From contig KV454011.1 of the NCBI GenBank assembly GCA_001661245.1, positions 2,344,987-2,408,986 on the forward strand: a DNA stretch of 64,000 bases. Direction: 5' to 3'. The notes under the pieces are model-generated. The model was not told the origin of the DNA, ran no database searches, and saw only the letters and a program-made list of their open reading frames with translations. The number at the start of each line of letters is the position of its first letter. The stretch's first letter is position 1. Of this stretch, positions 1 to 10,126 are shown piece after piece. Made by a program: the position numbers and the translations under genes. Source of the DNA: Pachysolen tannophilus NRRL Y-2460 (Eukaryota; Ascomycota; Pichiomycetes; Alaninales; Pachysolenaceae).

Positions 1-1264
1 ATTCATAATTAAAAGTATCTAATTGTAACTTATTCATTTGAATTTTTTTAAAATAATTTGATTTTGACATTAAAAAAATTTTTAAAAAATTTTTACCATC
101 TTTATAAATTTTTAAAGATTGTATTACCCAATTTAATTTTTTATTTTGATCAATTGGTAAATCAATAATTTTTAACATTTTAATTGTTAATTCATAATCA
201 TTTTTTTTATTTTCAATTATTTGTAAAATATTTAATTTTGAATGATTAGCTATGATTATAAATTTATCATGATCAATAAATTCAATCAGATTTGATAAAT
301 TTAAACTTAAAAAATCATTGTTATTATTATTATTATTTTCAATTCCATCATTAGTTATTATTTTTTCTAAATTTTTTTCAAATACAATTGTATGATTTAA
401 TAATGACCAAATTCTTAAAATTTTATTAATTGATAAAGTTACAAGATAAATCTTGTTAAAAATTTTCATATCTAATATTGTATTAATATTAATATTATCA
501 ATTAAATCTTGATTTTTCCCCTTATTTAAGAAAAACAATTTTTTAGCTAAATTATTAAAATATGAAGAATCATTAAAATTTAAAGCACCAATTGAACTAA
601 ACATTGATTCTCTTTTAAATTCTAATAATCCACCATCTATTAAAGGAACAATAATCAAATTTTCACTTAATGAATGAATTGAAAAAGCATTTCTTAATTC
701 AAAAGAATAAGGAACATCATAATGACACCATTTTTCAATTGGAACCAAATTTTTTTCATTACCAATACCATTTTCTGATTTTTTAATAAAATCTTCTATA
801 TGGAAATAAAGAGATATAAGTAATCCATTTAAAGTTAATAAATCAATTATAATACCATCTTTTTTAACAAAAACCGATAAACAATTTTCATTATATACAG
901 TATCTGGTAATTTTAAATGGAAATTGTTTAATGTAAAATTTAAATGATTATTGAAAAGTAATGGAGTTAAAACTAATGTTGTACAATCATTTAATAATTT
1001 TAAACAAACTCGATCAATCAACCAACTTGAAGTTTCCAGTCCATTAATTTCATCGTAATCTGAAAAATCCACAAAGCGCCCAGTCTTTGTTAACTCATTT
1101 TCAAATTTAAAACGTGCATGTTCTCTACTTGTATCTTTACCGCCATCATCTTCATTATTAATTTCTACCTTGTTATAAATAGGCAAATTTATCCAAACAT
1201 CTTCAACTTCAGTTCCCAAAGCGTCATTGTTTATCACAACTTCCGAAAACGCTGCTGTCATCAT
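1..1264 (-). CDS. NUP120: Nucleoporin Nup120, N-terminal part (runs off the left edge)
   Basis: An open frame runs without a stop from an ATG at 1264 to base 1, giving about 421 residues of the N-terminal part. Nup120 is a scaffold subunit of the Y-shaped Nup84 complex of the nuclear pore. The stretch resembles the beta-propeller half of yeast Nup120 in order and spacing. An 'IDGGLLEF' strand is followed by 'NFNDSSYFNNLAKK' and then 'YLVTLSINKILRIWSL', matching remembered yeast 'LEDGGLLGL', 'LFNDNSYLKSL' and 'YLIVLTQNCHLKIWDL'. Two ATGs are adjacent (1264 and 1261); the first is used. CT and CA microsatellites lie just upstream. The helical C-terminal half is outside the window. The assignment rests on remembered family sequence and is fairly secure. 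Confidence 0.75.
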   Translation of the reverse strand, partial: MMTAAFSEVVINNDALGTEVEDVWINLPIYNKVEINNEDDGGKDTSREHARFKFENELTKTGRFVDFSDYDEINGLETSSWLIDRVCLKLLNDCTTLVLTPLLFNNHLNFTLNNFHLKLPDTVYNENCLSVFVKKDGIIIDLLTLNGLLISLYFHIEDFIKKSENGIGNEKNLVPIEKWCHYDVPYSFELRNAFSIHSLSENLIIVPLIDGGLLEFKRESMFSSIGALNFNDSSYFNNLAKKLFFLNKGKNQDLIDNININTILDMKIFNKIYLVTLSINKILRIWSLLNHTIVFEKNLEKIITNDGIENNNNNNNDFLSLNLSNLIEFIDHDKFIIIANHSKLNILQIIENKKNDYELTIKMLKIIDLPIDQNKKLNWVIQSLKIYKDGKNFLKIFLMSKSNYFKKIQMNKLQLDTFNYE

Positions 1265-1948
1265 AGACTCAATCTCTCTCTCTCTCTCTCTCTCTCTATG
1301 TATGTATATATCAATTCCCCAGTTACAACACACACACACACACACACACACTTTTATTTATATATATAGATAATTTTGTTTTACAAAAAAAAATTTTGAA
1401 ACTAGAATTATTCAAGAGCCTAAAACGAAAACAAAAAAAAAAAAAAAAAAAATCAACATAAAAAGTAGTGTTTTAATTACTAAAAGTTACAAATTTTCAA
1501 AAAGTAGTGTTTGGAAATTCTAGTGTATCCAAAAGAGGAAATATGATAGAAGTTGAGATAACAGGGGCTGTATCGTTTTTTTTTTTGCTTCTTTTTTTCG
1601 TCTCCCGTTTTTGGCAGATGAAAAGTGCAAATTCGATGGAGTTATAATTAAAAGAAGAGCAAAGACGTTATTGGGTCATGATATGGACCAAATGGGTCAC
1701 TGGATGTTGCTCAATAAGAGAAAGAAAGAAGGTCGAAGCTAAGTGTTTAAACTGAAATTTAAAGAAACTCAGGGTCCCTTGAATGGTACTCACCATTGAA
1801 AGGATCTAAATCTTTATTTTAATCGGGTAGCAAGCGGGCTTTTTTTTTCAGATCTATCCTTTCGCTATATAGCTACTAAAAAATAAAGTTGGTTTCTGCC
1901 GATATATGTAAGACTCATATTAGGATAATTGAGTACTTGCTTACCGCC

Positions 1949-1989
<41 letters not shown>

Positions 1990-2071
1990 CTTTTATATTA
2001 TCTTTGTAAATTTGGAAAAAAAATATATATATATATATATATAGAGTTATGGATTTGGAAACAATGAAGTC
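1265..2071. other. Intergenic region between divergent NUP120 and the transporter gene
   Basis: This 0.8 kb shared upstream region has no supportable gene. It holds a (CT)n run near 1273-1297, a (CA)n run near 1326-1351, an A-run near 1435-1451 and two (TA)n runs (about 1951-1984 and 2022-2042). The second TA run sits directly before the transporter ORF and could supply a TATA element. A short out-of-frame ATG at 2049 opens a 16-codon frame overlapping the transporter start, so it is a possible uORF. Confidence 0.6.
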
Positions 2072-3268
2072 ATGGTGTCAATTACTATACAATTTATAAA
2101 AAAATTTATAAGTTGCAGACAAGGTATTTTTTTGGCCTTATTATCTCAATTTTTTGGTTCTTTAATGGTTCTTATTTGCAAATTAATAGAGCAAGATAAA
2201 GATTTTAAAGAGCCAATAAATCCTTTCCAAATTATTGCTGTTAGAATGGTTTTAACTGTTGTTTGCTGCCATGTATATGTGACATTTATTGAGCATAGAA
2301 AAATCATGCATTATCCCTTTGGTCCTCGTGAAATTAGAAATCTTTTAATATACAGAAGTATATCTGGATTTATTGGTTTATATTCTTTATATTATTCTTT
2401 GCAATATATTAGTTTAAGTACTTCGACTGTTATTAATTTCTTGGCACCAGTGGTAACAGTTTGGCTGGCATGTGTTTATCTTGGAGAACGTTATACTTTA
2501 TATGAAGCTTTTGGAGGGTTATGTTCAATTGTTGGTATGACTTTAGTTATTAGGCCTAGTTTTTTATTTCCTCACAGTATAATCACCACTAATACCACTA
2601 CTATGGATACTAATATTGAGGGGAAAAATCAAGTAGAATCTAATGATTCTCACAAGAGATTTATAGGGATTGTGGCTTCCTTTTGTGGTGTATTATCTAA
2701 TAGTTTAAATAGTATTTTACAAAGAAGTATAGGTGATAAATGTCATCCTATAATCTCTGTTCAATATTTTTCTACTTTTTCTGCAATTTTTTCCACTATA
2801 GCATTATGTATTGCTCTGAGCAGTACAAAATTTTCCATGACTCCTTTCCAAATGATGACAACTTTAAGACAATGGTTATTATTTATTGGTATAGGATTTG
2901 CAGGTTTTAGCGTTCAATTTTGTTGGTCATGGGCAATTAGTAAAGAAGAAGCAGGAAGATTAGTACTTCTTACATATTTCCAAATTGCATATTCCATCTT
3001 TTGGGAATTTGTTATTTGGGGTTATTTACCATCTTTATTGACTTGGTTAGGATTCTTAATTATAATTCTGTCTGCACTCTTGATCATATACTTGAAACCA
3101 CAAGACTCAATGTCAGAAGAAGAAATCACAAGTCTGGGTATTCTGTTGGAACCTAGTAATAGTACCATCAACAGCACAAGTAGCAGTTTTAACGATGATA
3201 GTACCGACTATGAATTGGAAGTTTTCCACATGCATGAAGATGCAGCAGAAGAAAAGGAAAAAGTTTAA
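2072..3268 (+). CDS. EamA/DMT-family membrane transporter (YMR253C/YPL264C-like)
   Basis: This 398-residue polytopic membrane protein is of the drug/metabolite transporter superfamily. Two EamA repeats are visible, roughly residues 17-165 and 195-345, each with about five hydrophobic segments. Conserved pieces include 'NPFQIIAVRMVLT', 'YYSLQYISLSTSTVINFLAP' and 'IRPSFLF', which match the yeast YMR253C/YPL264C (SLC35G-like) group in order. The C-terminal tail, about 45 residues, is acidic and Ser/Asn-rich and probably cytosolic. The substrate is unknown. The chosen ATG is the first in frame; an ATG at 2049 is in another frame and stops after 16 codons. No intron is needed. Its divergent neighbour is NUP120. 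Confidence 0.8.
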   Translation: MVSITIQFIKKFISCRQGIFLALLSQFFGSLMVLICKLIEQDKDFKEPINPFQIIAVRMVLTVVCCHVYVTFIEHRKIMHYPFGPREIRNLLIYRSISGFIGLYSLYYSLQYISLSTSTVINFLAPVVTVWLACVYLGERYTLYEAFGGLCSIVGMTLVIRPSFLFPHSIITTNTTTMDTNIEGKNQVESNDSHKRFIGIVASFCGVLSNSLNSILQRSIGDKCHPIISVQYFSTFSAIFSTIALCIALSSTKFSMTPFQMMTTLRQWLLFIGIGFAGFSVQFCWSWAISKEEAGRLVLLTYFQIAYSIFWEFVIWGYLPSLLTWLGFLIIILSALLIIYLKPQDSMSEEEITSLGILLEPSNSTINSTSSSFNDDSTDYELEVFHMHEDAAEEKEKV

Positions 3269-3545
3269 CCAAAAAAAAAAAACAAAAACTAAACCCCAAT
3301 TTTCAATCTTTTAATCATTATTTTATAAAATATTTAATCTCTTAATTTATAATCTAATAGTGTCTTTTTGCAAAACCAAAACCAAAACCTAAAATAAAAA
3401 AATAAATTTAGTCAATAATTTAATTGTAACTAACTAACCAATGTATAATAAATTAATAACCTCTGAATCTGGAAAAACCAAAAAAAAAAGTAAAAAAAAT
3501 AATTTCCTGTTAAGGGAAAACTTGGGATCACCGGTTTAATATTTC

Positions 3546-3662
3546 CTCCCGGTGGCCAAGTTGGCTAAGGCGCGAGACTGTAATTGTTCTCACCTTCAAC
3601 AATTCAAAATTGAGGGTAAAATAGTAATCTTGAGATCGGGTGTTCGATTCACCCCCGGGAGA
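3546..3662 (+). tRNA. tRNA-Tyr (GUA anticodon) with a 43-nt intron
   Basis: A complete cloverleaf can be drawn. The 7-bp acceptor stem is CTCCCGG at 3546-3552 with CCGGGAG at 3655-3661, and the discriminator base is A at 3662. Exon 1 is 3546-3583, ending just after anticodon GTA plus one base. The intron is 3584-3626, in the canonical position between tRNA positions 37 and 38. Exon 2 is 3627-3662. The mature tRNA is 74 nt. The sequence closely resembles the intron-containing tRNA-Tyr of Saccharomyces. Internal promoter boxes are present (A box 'TGGCCAAGTTGG', B box 'GTTCGATTC'). A T-run at 3665-3672 is a plausible RNA polymerase III terminator. Confidence 0.95.
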
Positions 3663-3786
3663 ATTTTTTTTTATTTTTTCTTTTCTATTAATTTTTATGT
3701 AATTTTTTTCAAAGGTATTTTTATTTTTATTACTAGATAGATAGATATATTCTATATAAAAGATAATTTGGGACGTACGGACAAGA

Positions 3787-4881
3787 ATGTCAGAAGGTTC
3801 CAAGCAATTGTCGCTTAGTCAAAAGTTTGACAGTATAGTTAACGAATCTGTGAAGTTGGTGAATGATTCTTCTATAAGAAAAGATTCTGATGAATATGAG
3901 TCTAAATCAACGGAGATGGTTGAAAAATTGATTGGGTTAAAAAATAAGATTAGGCAATTATCGTTATTTAGTGATAATGAAGATTTAGAAGAAATTTCAA
4001 CTGGTGATTTAAAGTATTTATCTATTGATTATCATTTAGCCGTTTTCTTGGAGAATAATGGGAATGGAATAGAAGATAGAATGAAAAAATTAAAATTATC
4101 TAGAAATTTGTACCTTCAATTTTTGTACAATTTAGAAAATTATAATATTTTAAATAAGACTCAAAAATCAAAATTAGATAATTTTAAATCTTCATATGAA
4201 CCAAAATTATCAGAGTTAAAATCTAATGATCCTGTTTTACTTAGAAAAGAAAAATTGGATAATTTTAAATTAGAAAAAGAATTAAATGAAAAATTAAAGA
4301 TATTAAATTCTGGAAATTTTTTAGAATCTTTAGATGATGAAGTTATAAGATCCATATATGTGGACCAAGCCAAATTTTTTTCCTTGAATGCTTTTAAGAG
4401 TTTAGAACTTATAACTATGGAATTAGATTTATTATCCAATGCACCACCACCACAACAACCAAAAATTGAAGAACTTAATTCTCTTGATAAGAAGGATATT
4501 AGAGAGAAACCTTCAAGTAAAAATGATTTTTTATATACGGATAAATTAGAAACTTTAACTTCACCTTTACTTTCCAAAACAGGTAAGATTTTAAAGCCAT
4601 TTGTATTGGTTAGTGATAGGAATAAAATTGCTCAAAAGACTTTTGGTACGGGACAAGTACTTCCAAGTATGAGTGTTGAAGAATATTTGGAACAAGAATT
4701 ACAAAATGGAGGAATGGTTCAAAATAGTAATTCACAGGGAAATAATCAACAAGAAAATGATGATGAAGAAGATGAGGATAATCCATTGGTGGCTGATCGT
4801 GAAACTTATAAACTGAGAGAATGGGATGAATTTAAAGAAACACATGCTAAAGGAAGTGGTAATACTATTAATAGAGGATAA
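3787..4881 (+). CDS. TAP42: Tap42, PP2A-family phosphatase-associated protein
   Basis: This 364-residue Tap42/IGBP1 (alpha-4) protein binds type 2A and 2A-like phosphatase catalytic subunits downstream of TOR kinase signalling. The helical N-terminal region carries family landmarks such as 'DLKYLSIDYHLA', 'RKEKLDNFKLEKEL' and 'RSIYVDQAKFFSLNAFKSLELI'. The C-terminal half has the diagnostic 'FGTGQVLPSMSVEEYLEQEL' and, after an acidic stretch, 'YKLREWDEFKETHAKGSGNT'. The length is normal for the family. The gene lies 125 bp downstream of tRNA-Tyr on the same strand and is convergent with YIP3. It has no intron. Confidence 0.93.
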   Translation: MSEGSKQLSLSQKFDSIVNESVKLVNDSSIRKDSDEYESKSTEMVEKLIGLKNKIRQLSLFSDNEDLEEISTGDLKYLSIDYHLAVFLENNGNGIEDRMKKLKLSRNLYLQFLYNLENYNILNKTQKSKLDNFKSSYEPKLSELKSNDPVLLRKEKLDNFKLEKELNEKLKILNSGNFLESLDDEVIRSIYVDQAKFFSLNAFKSLELITMELDLLSNAPPPQQPKIEELNSLDKKDIREKPSSKNDFLYTDKLETLTSPLLSKTGKILKPFVLVSDRNKIAQKTFGTGQVLPSMSVEEYLEQELQNGGMVQNSNSQGNNQQENDDEEDEDNPLVADRETYKLREWDEFKETHAKGSGNTINRG

Positions 4882-5337
4882 TTATGGGAACTTTAATAAT
4901 GGTATATATTATAGCAATACAACGACAGTTTAAATAACAAAAGAAATATAAGAAAGAAAGCTGATAGTGATAAAAATTTTTTTTTTTTTGTTTTAAAAAA
5001 AGGAGAAACGGTGATTGGCAAAAGAGTTAGGAATATCAGTAAAAGCACATACATGGTAATATGAAAAGAAAAGAAGAAAATAAGAAAAAAAAAAAAAACA
5101 AATATGAGAATATATATATATATATATATATAAATTAGCCTAATACACATAGTCGGAAAACAACAACAATAACAAAAGTGAAGAATCATGGGGAAAAAAA
5201 AAAAATGGTGGCTACTAAACAGATTTTGAGTTTATACTTTTATATTTATAATAGTTATAATAATATAATAATTTCTGTCTTCTTCTTCTTTTTTTATATT
5301 TCATTTATTTATTTAATATTTTATTTGGTTCATATGA
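4882..5337. other. Intergenic region between convergent TAP42 and YIP3
   Basis: This is 3' flanking sequence of both genes. It contains A- and T-runs and a (TA)n run around 5109-5131. No gene or structured RNA is supportable. Confidence 0.6.
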
Positions 5338-5996
5338 TCAAACAACATCGTTGAAAGCAGTTTCAATTGGTTTATCCATTATAGCTGCATGACCCAACAC
5401 AATAATACTGCTTACACTGATCAACCAAAAAATTGTAGCAATTGGAGAACTAATAAATAATACAGGTAAACCAATGAATGCAACTCCAGTATATAATTGT
5501 GATTGGTTTAACCTTACAAAACCTAAATTTAAATCATTACCATTTAATTTAGATATACCATAACAACTTGATATAACGAAAACTACATCAAATAATAACC
5601 AAAAATTGGTAAATAATGAATACAAGAGTAAAACCAATAAAATCAATAAATAGTTTGAACTAAAATAATTGAGATTAAACAGTATCCGCTGTTGAACATC
5701 ATTTGCTGACCTTGGTCTTGAAATTCTCTTGATATCTAAAAAATCTTGAGGTGGTTTTAACTTATGTAATCTAGATTGAAGATTTGAAATATTATCAGCC
5801 TACCAACCGCCAAAACAAAAACAAAAAAAAAAAAAAAAATTAATCTATAGTTAGTAAAAGCAAAAAGAAAAAAAAGAAAAAAAAAGTTCAATTGTGAATC
5901 CTTTATTCAAGTGTTATTAAAAGTACATACTCGCAAACTGTTAAAGTTGAAGTTTGAACTAAAAGATGAAAACTGCGCAGGAACAAACGATGCCAT
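5338..5996 (-). CDS. YIP3: Yip3/PRA1-family Rab-acceptor protein, two exons
   Basis: This PRA1/prenylated-Rab-acceptor membrane protein acts in ER-Golgi trafficking with Ypt GTPases. Exon 1 is 5931-5996 (22 codons, ends Ser-Leu-Arg). The 131-nt intron 5800-5930 has GTATGT at the 5' site, a TACTAAC branch box at 5850-5856 and TAG at the 3' site. Exon 2 is 5338-5799. The spliced product is 175 residues, about the size of yeast Yip3. It shows the family motif 'RPRSANDVQQRI' followed by hydrophobic segments arranged as in PRA1 proteins. Without splicing, an ORF finder sees only the C-terminal 102 residues. The gene is in tandem with TOA2, whose stop lies 474 bp upstream. Confidence 0.88.
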
Positions 5997-6470
5997 CTTT
6001 GGTTAAATTTTTTTTTTTATTCTTTTTATTATGATCAATTTTTTGCTTTTTTTTTCTTTTTGAAAGTTTTCCAAAAATCACAAATCGCGTCTTTCTAACC
6101 AATAAACTGTCTTAACAACTTCTCTTTACCTAGATATAGCTATAAATATCACCGTTATTTTTTTTTTAAAAACTATTATTTATTGTATATTATTATTATA
6201 ATATTATTGATTTTATCAACTTTACTTTTAATGTCCAATTATGAGGTTGTTTTTAGGCGTCATTTACACGACCACAATTTTATTAGAGAAATTTTTAAAA
6301 CTACAACGACGACGACAACGACGACGATAACGACGGTAACAATAATGATAATGATAATGATAATGATAACAAGTATATCTATATCTATAAGGGCTAAACT
6401 AGCAGTATATTTATCTCCATATAAGCACTGGTTAATTATTTATTTATTTCTTATTTTCTTTTCTTTTCTC
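5997..6470. other. Region between TOA2 stop and YIP3 start, with trinucleotide repeats
   Basis: This is the presumed YIP3 promoter and TOA2 3' end. It holds a degenerate ACG/ACA trinucleotide stretch (about 6302-6338) and an adjoining AATGAT-type run (about 6341-6368). A plus-strand 142-codon frame from 6183 crosses these repeats and runs into TOA2 antisense. It has no family features and I do not call it a gene. Confidence 0.55.
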
Positions 6471-7085
6471 TTAGGAATCACCAGTTCGTCTAGAATTACA
6501 AGCAACAATCTTAAACTTATCAACATTCACCGTCTGAGAAGAATCCAATTTAACATTGACATCTTTTATAAGAAATGTCCAAACATCATCACAGAACCTA
6601 TAGGTGTGTAAATGTCCTTTAAAAGTCAACTTTGATTTAGCTTTATCTCTAAGGTTGTCGGAAACGGCTTTATCAAACTATTTCTCTCTCAAAGAAAACA
6701 AAAAAAGATAAGATGGCGAGATGACTGTTAGTTGCTGATTAATCATTTCAAAATAATACAATTTTTATAAATTATTATTTTTCAACTTACGTTTGCCAAT
6801 ACCCTCATTGCCAACTGTGGTTGGATTCTTTGGTCTCTATTTCAAATTTATTTTTGTTAGCAGAAAAAACTCAAATCAAATAAAATCTATGAATATAAAT
6901 TTATTATACTTACAATATCAATGTATCTAAAGCATCCATAAGCGTTGTACCAGCACTATTTTATTTTAAAAAAATAAATACCCATTGTTAGTATATCAAT
7001 CAATTTATAAAGAATTATAAAATTATAATTTATCATTCACTTACTTGCTTCTCCTATAGAGTTCATAATAACCTGGTCCATTCAT
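6471..7085 (-). CDS. TOA2: TFIIA small subunit Toa2, four exons
   Basis: This is the small (gamma) subunit of general transcription factor TFIIA, which stabilises TBP on TATA DNA. Exons are 7045-7085, 6914-6955, 6791-6836 and 6471-6677. Introns are 89, 77 and 113 nt; all start GTAAGT, end AG, and have TACTAAC, GCTAAC and AACTAAC branch-like boxes. The spliced protein is 111 residues and reads '[20 protein letters not shown]', then '[12 protein letters not shown]' and '[18 protein letters not shown]', ending near '[13 protein letters not shown]' and '[13 protein letters not shown]'. This matches yeast Toa2 end to end. Three introns in a 111-codon gene is unusual for a budding yeast. It is head-to-head with MPE1, with 194 bp between starts. 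Confidence 0.95.
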
Positions 7086-7279
7086 CTTGATGGTAAAATT
7101 ATTTAAAAATTTTATTAATTAATTTTTTAAATAATAAATTTAATCAATTAATTGGTATAAATAAAGGAAAAATTTATTTTTTTGAAAAATTTAAAATAAA
7201 TTATTAATAATAATAATAATAATACCGTAATAATACCATATAATAATTATAATTAAATATTGGTTGGGTGTTAGTAGAG

Positions 7280-8563
7280 ATGTCATCGACTATATTTTAT
7301 AGGTTTAAATGTCAAAAGGAATTATCCAAGATATTTTTTGATGGTACAGGTATAACGGTATTTGATTTAAAAAGAGAAATTATTAATGTTAATAAACTTG
7401 GTGTTGGAACCGATTTTGACCTTAGATTATATAATCCTGATACTGAAGAAGAATATGATGATGATACACAAATTATTTCAAGATCGTCTGTGGTGATTGC
7501 TAGGAGATCTCCTCCACAAAGACATGGTAAGGGGAATGCTTCAAGGTATGTGACAGGTAAACCTCGTATCTTGAGAAATAATAATAATATTAGTAATATT
7601 CAACAACAACAGCAACAACAACAACAACAACAATTACAATTACAAATGCAACAACAATTACCAATAGTTTCTACATCTAATAATGTAGATCAATCGGGAG
7701 TAAATGAAGATGATAAGATTCAAAATTTTTTTTCACAACAAGATGTAGCTTGGAAAAATGAACAAGAAGTATTACAAAATCAAGAAGTTTATCATTTCCA
7801 GCGATCAAATAATAATAACAATAATAAACAAGAAGATGCTCCTCCTCCTGGTTATATATGTTATAGATGTGGAGCTAAAGATCATTGGATTAAAAATTGT
7901 CCAACAAATAATGATCCAAATTGGGAAGGAAAAAGAATTAAAAGAACTACAGGTATTCCAAAATCTTATTTAAAAACAATTGAAAGACCTTCTGAATTAA
8001 GTAATGAAGATTCAGCAAATTTAAATTATATGGTTACTGAAGATGGTAAATATGTTGTAGCATTGGCTGATAAAAAATCATGGGAAAATTATCAAAAAAA
8101 ATCTCAATTATCAACTAAATTATTATATAATTCTGATACTATTAAAGACTCTTCTTTATTAGACCCAATTACTCATACTTTATTTGATAATCCAGTTGAT
8201 ACTCCTTGTTGTCACACAACATATTCAAGATTGTCTATAGAAAATTCATTGTTAGATACAGATTTTAAATGTCCAAACTGTGGGAAAGAAGATATTTTAT
8301 TAGATAGCTTGGTGGAAAATAAAGAAGTTAATGACAAAGTAGATAATTTCTTAGAAGAACAAAATAAAAAGATACAATCTACTGATGGTACAGTACTGCC
8401 AGGGGCTGCTGCTACAGCTATAGCAAATGCTGCTGCTGCCTCTGGTGCAAAGAACGATAAGAAAAGAGTCGCGGAGGACGCTGAAGATACAGGTCTGTTA
8501 TTGGATAGTAAGAGACCAAAGATAGCATTACCTCCGGGTTTACCAGCAAGACCAGATTGGTAA
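7280..8563 (+). CDS. MPE1: Mpe1, cleavage and polyadenylation factor subunit
   Basis: This 427-residue protein is the orthologue of yeast Mpe1 (human RBBP6 family), a subunit of the CPF machine that cleaves and polyadenylates pre-mRNA. An N-terminal ubiquitin-like DWNN domain spans roughly residues 1-78 ('STIFYRFKCQKE', 'GTGITVFDLKREI'). A CCHC zinc knuckle, 'CYRCGAKDHWIKNC', lies near residues 193-206. A RING-like cysteine region lies near residues 303-340 ('DTPCCHTTYSRLS', 'DFKCPNCGKED'). A CAA-coded polyglutamine tract (near 7601-7632) separates the first two. ATG 7280 starts directly with the conserved MSSTIFYRF; the upstream in-frame GTG is not used. It shares its promoter with TOA2. Confidence 0.95.
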   Translation: MSSTIFYRFKCQKELSKIFFDGTGITVFDLKREIINVNKLGVGTDFDLRLYNPDTEEEYDDDTQIISRSSVVIARRSPPQRHGKGNASRYVTGKPRILRNNNNISNIQQQQQQQQQQQLQLQMQQQLPIVSTSNNVDQSGVNEDDKIQNFFSQQDVAWKNEQEVLQNQEVYHFQRSNNNNNNKQEDAPPPGYICYRCGAKDHWIKNCPTNNDPNWEGKRIKRTTGIPKSYLKTIERPSELSNEDSANLNYMVTEDGKYVVALADKKSWENYQKKSQLSTKLLYNSDTIKDSSLLDPITHTLFDNPVDTPCCHTTYSRLSIENSLLDTDFKCPNCGKEDILLDSLVENKEVNDKVDNFLEEQNKKIQSTDGTVLPGAAATAIANAAAASGAKNDKKRVAEDAEDTGLLLDSKRPKIALPPGLPARPDW

Positions 8564-8682
8564 GGAATGTACAGTATTTGTATAGCAAAATAAAAGTTTA
8601 AAAGTCATATTATTTTTTTTTCATTGTATGTTACTTTTTAAAATTAGAGCAAAAAGCAAAAAAAAGAAAATGGAAACCCCAT

Positions 8683-10126
8683 TTAAGCACCATTTCCATC
8701 TGAATAACTAATGACAGCCCATTTACCACTAGAACACCACAATTCACCTACTTCATTACCTAAACTTCTCCAATACTCGCACAATTCTTCGTTTTTACCC
8801 TTTGGTAATCCACAACAAACATCAGCTTTACATGTTCTCAATGCAAATAATTTTAAACCACTTTTATTCAAGCCATCAATAGCAACTGTAAATGGAGTAC
8901 TTCTATCCCATTGTCTATCACCTGTGAGTTTTCTATAATTTAAATCACCTTTGATGATAACCAAATCTGAATGTAATAATTCTTTATGGATCAAATTCCC
9001 ACCATATTTTGTTTCTAAAGGTGAAATATTCCAATAATCTAAATCCAATGTCCAAAATTCAGATTCTTTTAGAATTATTTTACCATTTTTCAAATGAGTT
9101 GATATTTCAGAAACCAAGAAATCCAAATCAATACGATGTTCAGGAAACCATTCAAGATTTTGCAAATCTGATAATAAAAGATGTACATCTTTAATCATGG
9201 TATCACTTACCATCCAAGGTCTGGTCTTACAATGGAAAACCACAGTATTAACCATTCCAGTATCTAACAAGAATAATGACAATATCAAATCAGTATAATT
9301 TTCAAAACCTGCATTATCCAATACAAAATCTACTCTTTTTTGATCATTTTTTTGAATGGATAACAATTGTTGCCAGGCTTGATCCAAATCGTTCGCCAAG
9401 ATATTTTTTTCTGATTTTTTCCTCAGTTCTGCACCTTGTACAGATTTAATATCTTCTAAAGTAGCATTTGCTAATAAGGATAAATCAGTAGCATTCCCCC
9501 ATAGACAAATATCAACAAATTCTCTAAATAATAATTCCAAACTATCAAGATTTGGTTTTCGGGCATCGAGTTGTTTTTTAAATTCTCTATATTGAATAGC
9601 CAATTCATAAATTCCAAAAGTTGATGACTTAAAAGTTTCTCTTTTCAAATTTTCAAAAACATCAAAATCACTCCAATGAGATTGTTTAAGAAAGAAAAGA
9701 TTTATTAATCTATAGAGATAACATTCTAAATATAACCATGGCCCAGTAAGCCAAGTTATTTCAGATTCTGGTAATTTTTGTAAAGTTTCATCGTAAGAAT
9801 TCAAACTTGGAACATTAGGTTCATTAAAAGGTTCAATTTTGGCATCATTTATAAGTTTTTGCTTTAAATCTTTCAACTGAGCAACAATTATCTTACCTTG
9901 TTCCTTTGCTTCTTTAGAATTGAATTTGTTTAACTCAGAGGTAACATCATCCACAGCATTTTGAACAATTACAGGCCATCTTTCTTGGCAAGTTTTGAAA
10001 GCGAACGATGTTGGGTCGTTATTATAATAGTGTTTTGGAACTAAGTAAATAATTAGTAACAAGTTTTAAATCTTTATTATCCAACTCAAAAGTAAAAAAA
10101 AAAAAAAACTCACCTTTAATTGACAT
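8683..10126 (-). CDS. HRT2: DUF89/ARMT1-family metal-dependent phosphatase (YMR027W/HRT2 orthologue), two exons
   Basis: This 456-residue damage-control phosphatase-like protein is of the DUF89 subfamily that includes yeast YMR027W and human ARMT1. These enzymes remove phosphate from damaged or excess phosphometabolites. Exon 1 is only 13 nt (10114-10126: Met-Ser-Ile-Lys plus one base). The 73-nt intron 10041-10113 starts GTGAGT, has a TACTAAT branch box and ends TTAG. Exon 2 is 8683-10040. Visible family signatures are 'RWPVIVQNAVDDV', 'LWGNATDLSLL', the metal-site 'VDFVLDNAGFE', 'KGDLNYRKLTGDRQW' and the C-terminal 'LRTCKADV'. An unspliced call would begin at a false TTG start inside the intron. 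Confidence 0.93.

Noticed and set aside
2049-2099. Upstream ATG as the true start of the transporter gene
   Set aside because: Different frame, stops after 16 codons, and no splice or single-base change in the A-run would connect it; treated as a possible uORF.
3269-3545. Solo-LTR or transposon remnant beside the tRNA-Tyr gene (a common site in yeasts)
   Set aside because: No terminal repeats, target duplication or TG...CA ends visible here or beside tRNA-Ser.
6183-6611. 142-codon plus-strand frame
   Set aside because: It crosses trinucleotide repeats, then runs antisense to TOA2 exon 4; no family features.
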